Source: Wuchereria bancrofti (taxonomy: Eukaryota > Nematoda > Chromadorea > Rhabditida > Onchocercidae). Taken from it: a stretch of 36,075 nucleotides of DNA. The notes below the pieces were generated by a model that was given only the letters and a program-made list of their open reading frames with translations, did no database searches and was not told where the DNA came from. The translations under genes and the position numbers were made by a program. The stretch lies in contig SSBO01000029.1 in NCBI GenBank assembly GCA_005281725.1, forward strand, positions 1 to 36,075. Reading direction: 5' to 3'. The number at the start of each line of letters is the position of its first letter. The stretch's first letter is position 1. Shown here one piece after another: positions 1 to 10,984 of the stretch.

Positions 1-515
1 TGTTTTAAGTGATTTTAATCTACTTTGTAACCTTAACATCTGTCGCCACAATGGCGAAGCTATGATGTAATGAACAAAGAGTATTGTTTTAAGTGATTTT
101 AATCTACTTTGTAACCTTAACATCCAAAAAATCCCTCCCAATTTTCTTCCTTACAAAGCCATTTATAGTATCTTGTAATGGTATGGCTCGGTTGGGAAGT
201 GTCTAGCTTGCTTACATCTTTAAATGTTTTATAATTAAGTTATATTCGTGTGTTATGTATCAACTCGTTATTGTAATGTTGTATAATTTTTAATGTTAAT
301 CTGTGGTTTAATTACCCAAGTTTGAGGTTTGAATAATAAAGTATTTCACGAAGACTCCCACAGTACACGTACACAGAACGGAACCAGTACAGATTCGAGA
401 ATCTACCAGTATCGAAGGCAAAGAAGTCAGCGATCTGAACTGTCAAGGAAGGAAACCTACTTTGTTTCGCAAGGAAACATAGCAGTAAGAAAGGGTTATT
501 AAATTTGTTTTTACA
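1..515 (+). mobile_element. Solo LTR (LTR1), 5' end cut by window start
   Basis: This matches 34499-35057, where the full 559-bp LTR begins TGTCGCC and ends TTTTTACA, the TG...CA ends typical of LTRs. The window starts 44 bp inside it. It carries a TATA-like ATTTATAGTAT near 160-170 and an AATAAA signal at 335-340. No primer binding site follows position 515, so it is a solo LTR and not the edge of an intact element. The base sequence TTATG follows directly. The first 52 bp differ from the other two copies at three positions and the rest looks identical. Confidence 0.75.
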
Positions 516-940
516 TTATGACTTGTTGAGCTGTTCAAAATGTTTTCTTACAAAAAAAGAAACTTTTCATCCTAATACCGATATCCGATATTTTCTTATC
601 TCATGCAAATAGTTCCGATGTGTTGAACATTCTAGTTTTATAGACAAATAACAATTTCCATTTAAGAAGATTAGAAAACCAAAAAACGAAAAATGAAAAA
701 AAAAATTAAATGTAAATTGAGGAGAAAATTCGTCAATTTTCTTCGGATGCATTGTTCCCCTCATTTAGTGTTTATAATTGTGTATTCGAACATTTGCATA
801 TACTTCATGTACTGTTGTCGGATCTGTTTGGAAATTTTCGAAAAAAAGAATATTCGCCTGGTACAGTAAACGGTACATTTATAATGCATAGTAACACCTT
901 AAATAGTACGAATAAATGACAGCGAATTCTAGTGGTATGC

Positions 941-1162
941 TTATAAATGCTTCCAAGTGAAATGAGATTCATTAGTAGTGTTGTCATTCCGGAAGCATAC
1001 TTCCTGATCCTTTTCATAGTACACTTCCTGATCCTTTTCATTAATTTCTATAATTAATTTTGAAACTGTGGTATTAATATTTAAATAGTACCATTGTTCG
1101 TTTCTTAGATAGTAATTTATTTCCCACTTCCCTTTTAGAATTCCCAAACTATCATTGTTCAT
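941..1162 (-). CDS. Hypothetical 73-residue ORF with internal octapeptide repeat
   Basis: The frame is open for 73 codons from an ATG and contains a tandem eight-codon repeat (EKDQEVYY then EKDQEVCF, about 996-1043). No domain is recognised. The composition is acidic and asparagine-rich, with no signal peptide or membrane segment. The same ORF appears at 20703-20924 and 35483-35704 because the whole region is repeated, so its conservation is not independent evidence for coding. It may be a chance frame. Confidence 0.2.
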   Translation of the reverse strand: MNNDSLGILKGKWEINYYLRNEQWYYLNINTTVSKLIIEINEKDQEVYYEKDQEVCFRNDNTTNESHFTWKHL

Positions 1163-1669
1163 AGTGTTTATTTCAAATCTGGAAAGATTTTCAATGCAAT
1201 TAAATGCTGCAAATTTATAGGTACTTTGTTTAATAAAACTTTTCGTATCATTTCAGAATAATTTTTTTCTCTTCAAATTTAATTCTTTGTAAAAAACTTC
1301 AAATTTAAATTGAAATATGATTTTTGCAAAAAAAATTGTGATTAAAAAGATTGCCGTGATAAGAAAATGATTACAATTTCTTTTACATCTAAAAATTTTT
1401 GTAATTTTATTTACTTTGGTAACCACAATTTTGAAATTAAGCTAAACTACAGTTAAATTATTTTAACAATTTATCAGATTCAAAAAGTGCTCGCTTAGAT
1501 TAAATTTTAGCACAGATAAGAATAAACCGAGACAATCGTCTTGCAAAGAATTAGACAATCGGATTTTTTTCTTTTAATAATAGTAAGAAGATTTGCATGC
1601 TGTCTCAAAGCAAATTTGAAGCATTAACTTTGCAAAATTGAGTTCGCCTAGAAAAATTGCACTAATTTT

Positions 1670-1894
1670 ATGAATTATGATGCAAAAAGAAAGACTCTAA
1701 AGACTTATCTTAATTTCAACGCTCATATACATGGAAGTTATTCGGAAAAACAATCCGAATTCACAATTCGGCCACGGATGCCACGTAGCGAGAAAGAGGT
1801 TAAAAAGCAATTAGTTACTATCCAAAAATTAATTCGTGAAAATCCTAGTGAACATAGCGTAATTATTCCAATTTTTTGCAGCAAGTTCTATTGA
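1670..1894 (+). CDS. Hypothetical 74-residue ORF
   Basis: The frame opens with MNYDAKRKTLK and is basic, with a helix-prone charged middle (PRSEKEVKKQLVTIQKLIRE). It looks more protein-like than neighbouring frames but matches no family I recognise. No clear splice sites flank it. An identical inverted copy lies at 19971-20195 as part of the repeated block. It could be a small gene, an exon, or chance. Confidence 0.25.
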   Translation: MNYDAKRKTLKTYLNFNAHIHGSYSEKQSEFTIRPRMPRSEKEVKKQLVTIQKLIRENPSEHSVIIPIFCSKFY

Positions 1895-2488
1895 GTTTGA
1901 AAAATTAGAAGATGAAAGCCAGACCAAATATTACTTTGCAAATAAAAATCAGTATCGCAGCAAATTATTTTTCTTAACATAACAGTAGACGTATCAATTC
2001 TTTCTTTCTAAAATTTCTATCCATTTGTTCAATAAATTCCGAAATTATTAAATTGGAAGTAAAAACCATAGTAAAAGATTTTTTTTAGGATTTTTGTAAT
2101 TGGTTACACAATATTATTCACTTATAACATATACTGTTATTTTCGTTGTTAACGAGCCTGGATGGCTGAAGTAAATAGCCAAAAGATATTTCAATCGAAT
2201 CATTCGATTGTTGGCTCGAATCTACCGAGAAATCTACCATCTTCTATTAGAAAGTGAACTCATTAATGCTTTCAGAACTGGTCTTTTTATTTCATTTAGT
2301 CATTTCTTTACTGGACTACTTGTACAGCTGCGCATAAGAAATTGCCAGAAATTAGTTTAATTGGCCCACTGATTTATTTATCTATGATTTATACTATTTC
2401 GTATTGTAGCAATAGTTCCCTATTTGATCATTCCGCGATATCTTATCTCTCACGTGATGATCTATCTATTATTAATTATTAATCATTT

Positions 2489-2502
2489 ATGCAAATTTGC
2501 AT
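2489..2502. repeat. 14-bp perfect palindrome of overlapping octamers
   Basis: ATGCAAATTTGCAT reads the same on both strands and contains ATGCAAAT, the POU-factor octamer, in both orientations. It lies 23 bp outside LTR2. The inverted block repeats it at 19363-19376. Regulatory use is speculation. Confidence 0.4.
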
Positions 2503-2525
2503 ATAGAAGATGATTAATTGACTGC

Positions 2526-3081
2526 TGTAAAAACAAATTTAATAACCCTTTCTTACTGCTCTGCTTCCTTGCGAAACAAATTAGTTTTCCTCTCTTAATA
2601 GTTCAGACCGTTGACTTCTTTGCCTTCGATACTGGTAGATTCTCGAATCTGTACTGGTTCCGTTCTGTGTACGTGTACTGTGGGAGTCTTCGTGAAATAC
2701 TTTATTATTCAAACCTCAAATTGGGTAATTAAACCTCAGATTAACACTAAAAATTATACAACATTATAATAACGAATTGATACATAGCACACAAATATAA
2801 CTTAATTATAAAATTTAAAGATATAAGCAAGCTAGACACTTCCCAACCGAGCCATACCATTACAAGATACTATAAATGGCTTTGTAAGGAAGAAAATTGG
2901 GAGGGATTTTTTGGATGTTAAGGTTACAAAGTAGATTAAAATCACTTAAAACAATACTCTTTGTTCATTACATCATAGCTTCGCCATTGTGGCGACAGAT
3001 GTTAAGGTTACAAAGTAGATTAAAATCACTTAAAACAGTAATCTTTGTTCATTACATCATAGCTTCGCCATTGTAACGACA
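2526..3081 (-). mobile_element. Solo LTR (LTR2) with 5-bp target duplication ACTGC
   Basis: This 556-bp sequence is the inverted relative of LTR1, with several SNPs and small indels. It begins TGTAAAAAC and ends CGACA on the plus strand, so the LTR itself runs on the minus strand. ACTGC occurs directly before it (2521-2525) and directly after it (3082-3086), a perfect 5-bp target site duplication as made by LTR-retrotransposon integration. It holds two tandem units of about 84 bp near its outer end. The target duplication shows that core and 3087 onward were adjacent before insertion. Confidence 0.85.
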
Positions 3082-3086
3082 ACTGC

Positions 3087-4217
3087 ATCATTCGCAGCAA
3101 TCGTTCATGTGCAATGAATCCAACAAGTTTTTAAGACAAACCTAATACATTATCATATTGATTGCTTCACTTATCAATATAACTTTATACTTTCATTACT
3201 TTACTTTTGTCTAGTTTATTTCTTTCCAGATACTATTTTAAGTTAAGCTCAAAAATTTTCAAAGATTTTCTATTCTTTTTTTTAAAAGATGTAATGTCTT
3301 TTTCTTCAGCGTAGCAATAGCAATTGCAAAAAAAGCTTCCATCAAGTTATCAGCAAGTCTAACAGAAACAATTTTAGACGAAGAAAAAGAAATGATAAAA
3401 GCGTGGAGGAAAACACATCTAAAGATTGTCATTTGGCAATTCTAATAAAATCGAATTGTAAACTATTCATAAAACTTGGCACACATTATTCGTTAGATTA
3501 AGCAGTCACATGCCACATAGACCAACTAAGTACCAAAAGCCAAGCATAAAATAACTGAAAGTCTGAAAAGAAAACATGCAAGGCATGCATTGCGTAATCT
3601 GCAGAAGTTTAATTGCATTTATTAGTCATATTTTCTGCGAGAGGTTTAACAAACATGACACTCTTTTTCTGTCGAGCAAATGAAATTGGTTCGCTAAAAA
3701 ATGTAGAACAATTCAATTCGAAAATTAATAATGAAGACAATAATGTGAAATTCGATCCTACTAAACATATGACAAAGTTACTTCGATACAAATTTCAGTT
3801 TTCTGTCATATTTTTAAAACTACTTGAGCCATTTAGAAAATTTAGTTAAAAAATTTACAGAGTTGGTGCGAAAATACCACATAAATAGGAGTTGTCAATG
3901 ATCATTGGTGCAACGTTGTTGGATTGAGTCAATAAGTTGGAAGAGGGTTTGCTTTCACGCATTTTAATATGATTAAAGCAAATCTAATTAAAGTTAAAAA
4001 AAGCAATAATTAAAATATTGAATATACCATGAAAAATTAACAGTCCTGCTTTCAAGGAGATTTTGTCTCATTTTCAAAAATAATCAAAGTTCTTCGTGCG
4101 TGGAAAATTGGAAACAACCGCTCCATTTTATTTTTTTTTTTTCATATTTATAAACACAAGCCATATAACGGTTGAGTATAAGTCTCCCGCTTAAGCACCA
4201 TCCATCTTCAGGGCTAG
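3087..4217. other. Non-coding stretch with one candidate exon
   Basis: No recognised gene. At 3310-3445 a frame preceded by a good acceptor (TTTCTTCAG) stays open for 44 codons; it reads VAIAIAKKASIKLS and then a charged stretch before a stop. It could be a terminal exon of an unknown plus-strand gene. Two overlapping antisense frames at 3609-3849 have no protein-like features. Confidence 0.25.
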
Positions 4218-4337
4218 TTGATTTATATGAAATATTTTGATTATGTTTTAAAATAAGGCAAAATATCTATTAACAAATTGGGATAGTTTTGAATTTTTTT
4301 TAGTAACGAAATTAATTAATTGCTTACAATTTACCAG

Positions 4338-4977
4338 ATTTACTAGATGACAATGATGAAGCGTCATCTGCATCTCTGATGAGGTTATTTTGTTTAAATT
4401 TCATGAATTGAGCTTAAAATCTTTTGTGCAGCGACATTTATTTTTTGAAACCTTGTGTTAAACTATGGCAAATTCAATAGAAATTTATGAATACCAAAGA
4501 AAAGAAATATTAAATGTTAACAACTTTTGAATGCAATTATAGGCATCATATTCAGCAATTGACGATGAATCGAAGCAGATTCTTACTTTAGATGAGAGCA
4601 GTGAAGGATCTGCAGGAGACTATAAGATTATAACCAAATTCGTAATTTTGCGAAACAAAAATATAGGATTTTCTTTTCTCTTGACAACCTGATGGACATT
4701 CATATGTCACCCTTTGGAGAAAATCAAATTAAATGAATTTGAATAATCTAGTAGAATTATCTTTACGAAATAAGTAATCAATCTTTCAAAAGAATTGAAT
4801 TAGTTGAATAATAGCATTTTTTAAAGTAGAAAATACTGAAATGATTGCAGAATGAAAGAAAGAAATTTATCCCCACCATTCTTAAACAACGGTAAAAAGG
4901 TTAAGGATTTTTTAAAAATCAATGAAAATTATGATTGTGATATTGCTCGGCATGAAAATTCTGGTGAATTACGTTCA
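4338..4977 (+). other. Cluster of candidate exons of an unrecognised gene
   Basis: Several short open stretches have splice-like borders: 4338-4383 (acceptor TTTACCAG, donor GAG|GTTATT; reads LLDDNDEASSASLM), 4543-4641 (acceptor ATTATAG, donor TTC|GTAATT; reads SAIDDESKQILTLDESSEGS), and 4851-4891 or 4851-4977 (acceptor GATTGCAG, donors CG|GTAAAA or TCA|GTAAGA). The second and the short form of the third can be joined in phase; the first does not join the second in phase. The acidic, serine-rich residues match no family I know. The cluster is repeated 917 bp downstream through the duplication. It may be a real but incomplete gene. Confidence 0.25.
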
Positions 4978-5133
4978 GTAAGATGCGGGCGATGAAATGC
5001 TGCAAGTAGAAATTTAGAAATTACAACAATGGATGGAAGAGAGATGACAATCAGGAATTGGATGCTTAAATGAAAATTAATGGAAAATAATTTGTAAAAG
5101 AAAATTGCTTTTTTAATAATTGAAACCTAAAAT

Positions 5134-5134
5134 N
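5134..5134. other. Single N (assembly join)
   Basis: One ambiguous base sits exactly at the junction of the two 916-bp copies. It reads as a placeholder between overlapping contigs, not a sequencing ambiguity. Confidence 0.8.
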
Positions 5135-6050
5135 TTGATTTATATGAAATATTTTGATTATGTTTTAAAATAAGGCAAAATATCTATTAACAAATTGGGA
5201 TAGTTTTGAATTTTTTTTAGTAACGAAATTAATTAATTGCTTACAATTTACCAGATTTACTAGATGACAATGATGAAGCGTCATCTGCATCTCTGATGAG
5301 GTTATTTTGTTTAAATTTCATGAATTGAGCTTAAAATCTTTTGTGCAGCGACATTTATTTTTTGAAACCTTGTGTTAAACTATGGCAAATTCAATAGAAA
5401 TTTATGAATACCAAAGAAAAGAAATATTAAATGTTAACAACTTTTGAATGCAATTATAGGCATCATATTCAGCAATTGACGATGAATCGAAGCAGATTCT
5501 TACTTTAGATGAGAGCAGTGAAGGATCTGCAGGAGACTATAAGATTATAACCAAATTCGTAATTTTGCGAAACAAAAATATAGGATTTTCTTTTCTCTTG
5601 ACAACCTGATGGACATTCATATGTCACCCTTTGGAGAAAACCAAATTAAATGAATTTGAATAATCTAGCAGAACTATCTTTACGAAATGAGTAATCAATC
5701 TTTCAAAAAAATGGAATTAGTTGAATAATAGCATTTTTTAAAGTAGAAAATACTGAAATGATTGCAGAATGAAAGAAAGAAATTTATCCCCACCATTCTT
5801 AAACAACGGTAAAAAGGTTAAGGATTTTTTAAAAATCAATGAAAATTATGATTGTGATATTGCTCGGCATGAAAATTCTGGTGAATTACGTTCAGTAAGA
5901 TGCGGGCGATGAAATGCTGCAAGTAGAAATTTAGAAATTACAACAATGGATGGAAGAGAGATGACAATCAGGAATTGGATGCTTAAATGAAAATTAATGG
6001 AAAATAATTTGTAAAAGAAAATTGCTTTTTTAATAATTGAAACCTAAAAT

Positions 6051-7449
6051 CTTTGTTTTGCTCATTATAAATTGAATTTTTTTTCTTGACGCTGTAGAAA
6101 GGAATCATTCACTGTCACATGAAGTTATGCTCTTTCACTCTGCATTTATTTAATTCATAATTTGATTTGAAAAGAAAAGTGAGATTTGATCTTATTATGA
6201 ACTAAGTATCTACTACTCTTTGTGAATAGGGAGAAAGAGAAGGAGAGAAAGAGAAGGAGCTTAAATCAATGAAAATTTTAATTCATTTTGTGATTTTTTT
6301 AATTTCATGTGTGTCATTATTGGCCATGGTTGTCTGTTGCTCGTCACTTCAATAAATCATTCTTTTGCAGGCAAAATAAAATTGAAATATCAAGTTTTAG
6401 TTGCTAGAATTTCCGAAAATAGTACCAAATAACTGATTCCTTTCATTCTTTGCTAACTTCTAAATTTGGTTCAGTTGGAAAACCAATAGCACCTCCAGCA
6501 ATTTGCTTCCATATCTTGAACTTTATTATTGTTATAATCATTTATAAAAGGTATTATTATAATTGCATTTGCGATGAGCATTTGAATCACTCTATCAAGC
6601 ATTTCACAATAAAACAGTTAAACTGCTTGGAGGTTTTTAAATTTTTAAAGTCTAAAACACAGCATTTAATTTTATAATAATGTTGAGTTCACTGTTACAT
6701 AGAATTCTATAAAAGTATGGATAAATCGTTGTGGAATGCATGATGCGTGGCACGCTTGAACAAATATTCTTTTCATATTGTTGAAGTTAATTGAACGTAG
6801 AATTTCAGAAAAACTTTTAATAAATAGTAATAGTCATCCCAACTCGAAAAGAAGTTAGGGAAATAATATTGTGATATCAAATTATCGTTTAAGGTGAAAC
6901 AACATGGAAATTTTAAAGGATTTCTAATCGATGCATCTGTCGTGAAAGGTTATCGTTGATTTGCGAGATATTATATTTGGAAAGGCTTACCTTAGCTGCT
7001 GTCTTCCGTCTGTTACGTTAGAAGCAGTAGGCTATTATTTATAATGCCACAATGAAATTAATCCAAGTTTATTCTTATAAAACGTAATATTAATAATATA
7101 AGCAGTAAATTAGATTTGAAAGGTGGAGGAAACTTGAGTTTTGGTTATGATAATATTTGTGGTCGACAATGAGAATCTTGTTTATTACTATTGTATTTAT
7201 ATGTGAAAGGATTGAGTGTGTTCACGACAAGATCATATGAGAAAGATGTGTTTACATAAGATCATATATATGATAACGGATTAAGCAAGCATGTGATAAA
7301 TTCCATATGTGAGGGATGGGAGTTAATTTTAAAAATATAAAATCACATGAGTAATAAATCTTAAAGTATCAAACTTAAGTGAGATGATTGATGATTTTGT
7401 AAAAGTTGTTTAATTTAAAAAATGATTTATTAGTTTATTATTTAAGCCA
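6051..7449. other. AT-rich stretch without recognisable genes
   Basis: Nothing identifiable was found on either strand. A purine tract of GAGAAAG-like units lies at about 6229-6260. The frame at 6450-6677 is tyrosine- and lysine-rich and looks like translated AT-rich DNA. Missing 3' parts of the BEL/Pao elements to the right could have been here, but no reverse transcriptase or integrase motif is visible. Confidence 0.4.
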
Positions 7450-9336
7450 ATGCTGTTATTTTGACAAGAGTTTCGCAAACATAACAATTCGCGACAGCAT
7501 CAAAGATTATGGTCAAATTTTAGTCCAGGTAAAGCCATATGACAGTTTCAAAACAATTCTACTAGATTAAACAGAAGTTAAATTACAAGTTTTAGTTGAA
7601 AGTAAGAAGTTTAAATTATGGACCTAAATTTTTCGGGAAGAATCTAATAATATACTTATTGTCGGAAAACCGAAAAATATTTATTACACATTAAGGATTA
7701 ATTAAGTTCAAATGGAGCTAGCTTCATTTCGTATTTTTCAGTTTCTAATCGATTTATTAGTTTCTTAGATATAAAGGACAATTGCGAACATATACATCAA
7801 ATAATGCTAATGTTCTTTCTCTATTCTGTGGTGATGATGGATTAAAGACGGTTATTTCTTTACATAATAGTAGGGTTTCCTTACCTTCTATCTTCGTAGT
7901 TGTAGTTTGCAACATTATTATCGTATCTTGGTTGGTTGAATATATCCTCCATTTTATAGGTTTCTTCCCTTGCTGAGTTCCTGTTTGGATGTATTGTTTT
8001 GATCGCATGTGTTAAGAATTTCTTGTTACATAGAGCACTATTGTGAGAAGCTTTGCAGTAGAAACATCTTACCTTTCTACTGCATTCTTTGTTTTGGTGA
8101 TTTGATTTCATGCAAATAGTACATGTTTTCATTTCTTTGAGGCGTTTCAATCGCGAATCCACTGACAAATATGTTTGACATTCATTGTCCCAGTGGTTTT
8201 TACCACAAAATATGCACGGTCTTCTTTGTTTGGTTTCACTAATTTTTATTGAAGAGTGAGAAATCTCACCATCATTGTGGACGGTCGCCAATGCAGAAGT
8301 TTCATTATGATTTCTTGGATTCTCTTTCTTGTGTAAGGTGAGTTTCCTTTCCCTAAGAGTAAATGAGAACTGATTTCTTACTTGTTTGTTCACGTTGATC
8401 AAGTTTCGGAGGAATTTCCTTAATTTCTTTGTTGACCATGGACTGTCGACCATTTTTTGATGATACACTTTGTCGATGAGGTAGTCTACTTTCTATTGTA
8501 TTTTCAATGCTGGAATGTTCTAGGTTTCTCCTAGCATTTCTAACTATTGAAAAATTCTTTCCATTCTTTCAACAGTTTCGATCCATTCCTTATTGTTTCG
8601 TTTGATTGACTGTAGTTCATTGTACAATAATTTGATTATCGTCGACGAGTTTCCATATTTTTCGGTCGATATTTGGCGCACAATTTCATAATTTTCTGGG
8701 GTAACATCAAAGTCTCTTACTGATTGTAGTGCTGCACGTTTAAGCAACAGGAAATTAAATAATTCATTTCCAGGGATATCCTGGGAATGTACAACTGCAT
8801 TGAACCCACTCCAAAACTCTCTCCATTATCGGGGTTCTCCATCAAAAGTAGGAAGAGATAGTTGAGCAAGATTGATGTTGCGATAGGAATTTGGCGTTGT
8901 CGACACAGTTATTAGCGTTTTTGAAGTTATTTGTTTGATTTCATTATTAATTTCCCTCTTGTACATAGTCAAAATAATAATGGCCTCCTTGGCTTCGTGC
9001 TTTAGAATGAAGATATTTTGCTCTCCTGTGACTATTTGTGCGTAGTTTCCTTCATCTTCCCTTTTCATTTTGGATATATTCTATCCACTGCTTATTTAAC
9101 GCTTCGATAGAGTCGATGCACATTTGTAGTTGAAGAATTTTTTCGTCTATGAGTCGATCTTTGGTTTCGTTAATTTGGAGCCGTTCGTGGTTCAGTAAAG
9201 TTGGTTCTAGTGATTGGATATCTATAGCATTTACCTCATTCAATAATCTTTCTAGATGATCCTTTACAGGTTTGACATTTCCAATAATAGTAAAGGCCAT
9301 TGTAATTCGACTCCCGTTCACAGCTCGTGGCACCAA
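7450..9336 (-). pseudogene. Broken BEL/Pao gag-protease (element X)
   Basis: Read on the minus strand from 9336, the N-terminal gag region is open for about 90 codons, shifts frame near 9060, and continues to the LSLPTF motif of the Pao gag domain (8835-8850). It then meets a TAA at the expected WREFW position, stays open through 8544, and reaches three CCHC-type zinc knuckles at about 8240-8040 (CIFC...H...C, CTIC...H...C, CFYC...H...C). After these comes the start of the aspartic protease (LALFDV), where similarity breaks off. The element therefore carries several frameshifts and stops and lacks reverse transcriptase, RNase H and integrase. The zinc knuckles would bind the packaged RNA in an intact element. 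It starts just after a primer-site-like sequence and LTR X. Confidence 0.8.
9323..9335 (-). promoter_or_regulatory. Putative primer binding site of element X
   Basis: Seven bases after the LTR X end on the minus strand the sequence reads TGGTGCCACGAGC. It starts with TGG, the complement of a tRNA CCA end, and sits where an LTR retroelement's primer site belongs. The tRNA was not identified. Confidence 0.5.
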
Positions 9337-9341
9337 AAATA

Positions 9342-9844
9342 TGTCGTGAAAAATTTGAAAATTTAAAAATATTACTCTTTGGGAGTTGTTGATTTCGGGA
9401 AGATTCGCTGGATGAAATGTAGATTTGTAGAATAAGAATATAATAATTCCTCTATTAGCAGAAACAATAATACAATAATTTGATAGAGACGAATTGTAGT
9501 TATATCACGAAACCTGTTGAGAAGCGAATCCTAATTGACTTCCTAGTTCTTCCATCAAACAAACAAAAAATGTTCCCCGACTTGAAAATATGCCGCCTTA
9601 TTGGTGATACAAAATAATGGCACTTTATTAGTGATCTTTATAGTAAGTAATATGAGTAAACTGAGTATAGTAAAATAATATGAGTATAGTAAGTAATATG
9701 AATAAAATATATGTAGTAAAAAAAATAATATATGTTAACCCTGCTAAAGAGTAATCGGTCTTCAAAGTCTAAACATTACTTGTAAAATTTCATATAACGT
9801 ATTTCTTACTCTCATATAGTAATTTGGTGTTTCGCGATACGACA
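9342..9844 (-). mobile_element. 5' LTR of element X, inserted in element Y
   Basis: The plus strand reads TGTCGTGAAA at 9342 and ACGACA ending at 9844, so the LTR (about 503 bp) starts TGTCGT and ends CACGACA on the minus strand. An AATAAA signal lies at 9629-9624 and a GAGTATAGTAAG-like simple repeat at about 9650-9700. Its right edge cuts the protease frame of element Y, whose homology stops there; the reading frame then runs on into LTR sequence. No matching 3' LTR was found, so the left part of X is deleted or diverged. Confidence 0.65.
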
Positions 9845-10508
9845 GTCGTTTGATCAGAGCCTTTAGTCCAATTTGTGTTTGAGTTATGCGGCATACTTTG
9901 GGGATCCTATTGCCAAAGGAGGAGATTATGTATTCTTCTTTATCAGTTTCTAGGAGATTGAGTTGATATGCTAGTTTTTGTGAAATAAAAGTCGAATCAG
10001 CACCGACGTCAAAGAGTACTAGGGCTTGTATCTGATGTTCAGGTTTATCAGGATTAAACGCAGTAACTTCTTTACATAAAAGCAGTATTTGTTTCTTCTC
10101 GACTTTCGTGGTCGAATTAACAGATATATTTGCATTTTTGACCACAATCTTTCCTTTGTCATTTCCAGAATTTTTGGGCTGATTGGACTCATGAGTCTTA
10201 GTGTTACAAAAGGAGCTGTTATGAGATTTCTTACAATAAAAACAATTTGCTGCTTTTCTACAGTCGGATTCGCTATGTCCAATCTTAAAGCAATTAGAGC
10301 AAACATTGATTTCCTTCAATCGATCAGTTCGTTGCTCCACTGTAGAATATGTGACACTTGCTATGCCGTTGATTATTGTTACAGAAAATACAAGGCTCTT
10401 TTTCTTATTTGTCAACCAATTTGAACTCTCTTGTCCTAGCTGTGATTGTTTCATTGCAATCAATGCGGAAGTTTCTGGAATGATTGAATTAGGATGGCGT
10501 CTAATCAA
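9845..10508 (-). pseudogene. Element Y zinc knuckles and aspartic protease, truncated
   Basis: This open stretch reads two zinc knuckles (CSNCFKIGHSESDC and CFYCKKSHNSSFC) followed by a retropepsin-like domain of the DUF1758 type found in BEL/Pao polyproteins, with the active-site motif FDVGADSTF. The domain would cleave the element's own polyprotein. The protein-like sequence stops at 9845, where LTR X begins; residues after that point are translated LTR. The N-terminal end at 10508 follows a 450-bp disrupted segment, beyond which the gag of the same element resumes. Confidence 0.8.
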
Positions 10509-10984
10509 CTTTCTTCGATTTACGTTATCCGGATATTGCCTGTCGCTGGAAAGCGAGGAGAAGCAGTAAATGAATCATCTCTTAGTCCATAAATTAACCT
10601 CGCTTTACACACATCATACTGTATGAGATATGTGAGAATTAAATGCATGTAATAGACTATTGTAACAAAGAAATATCTATCCTTAAACAAATTTTCTTTA
10701 TTCCCAAATTCACATTTATGATCTATAGTCTCAATTAACTCCAACACCACCTCTTAATTGCAATTAATCATTTTTTTTTTACAGTCCTCCATTTATAGTA
10801 TGGTTGGGGTTTCAGCTCTCTTGTAATGTTTAGCGTTTTATAACTGTGTTGCATCCGTGCGATATGTATAATGCGCTGTTATGATCTTGATTTGTTATGT
10901 TAAATAAAGGTTTAATTACCCAAGTTTGAGGTATCTACAATCTAAGAAATAGAAAGAACAGTCAAAATTTTGTCAGTTATAGAA
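10509..10984. mobile_element. Disrupted segment with LTR-like fragment
   Basis: Homology to BEL/Pao gag-protease is lost here. Positions 10789-10932 on the plus strand resemble the middle of LTR1: both contain CCATTTATAGTAT, a GGTTGGG block and, at the end, GGTTTAATTACCCAAGTTTG. The fragment is in the opposite orientation to element Y. It looks like a diverged solo LTR that landed in Y. Its ends and any target duplication could not be fixed. Confidence 0.5.

Larger units (their letters stand above)
516..2525. other. 2-kb core between two inverted solo LTRs
   Basis: This AT-rich stretch holds no recognised gene. It occurs again, apparently unchanged, inverted at 19340-21349 and in part at 35058-36075. 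It contains two short open frames, listed separately, and a 14-bp palindrome ATGCAAATTTGCAT at 2489-2502 made of two overlapping octamer (ATGCAAAT) motifs. No tRNA-like, retroviral or transposase sequence was seen. The flanking LTRs are independent insertions, so the core is probably ordinary host DNA that happened to be hit twice. Confidence 0.6.
4218..6050. repeat. 916-bp head-to-tail duplication split by an N
   Basis: Positions 4218-5133 recur at 5135-6050, separated only by the N at 5134. The copies agree except for six substitutions within about 80 bp (around 4727-4800 against 5644-5717). A single N between near-identical ends is what an unmerged overlap of two contigs looks like, so one copy is probably artificial. 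Confidence 0.85.

Noticed and set aside
1..3081. A 3-kb DNA transposon with long terminal inverted repeats
   Set aside because: LTR2 alone is flanked by the ACTGC duplication, LTR1 has its own near-duplication, the outer flanks of the block do not match, and the core has no transposase. Two opposing solo LTRs fit better.
6937..6960. TGTCGTGAAA, a possible 3' LTR of element X
   Set aside because: Only about ten bases match the LTR X end; similarity stops after that.
7782..7976. Plus-strand ORFs over the retroelement region (also 10089-10569, 11649-11922)
   Set aside because: They are shadows of the minus-strand gag and protease frames.
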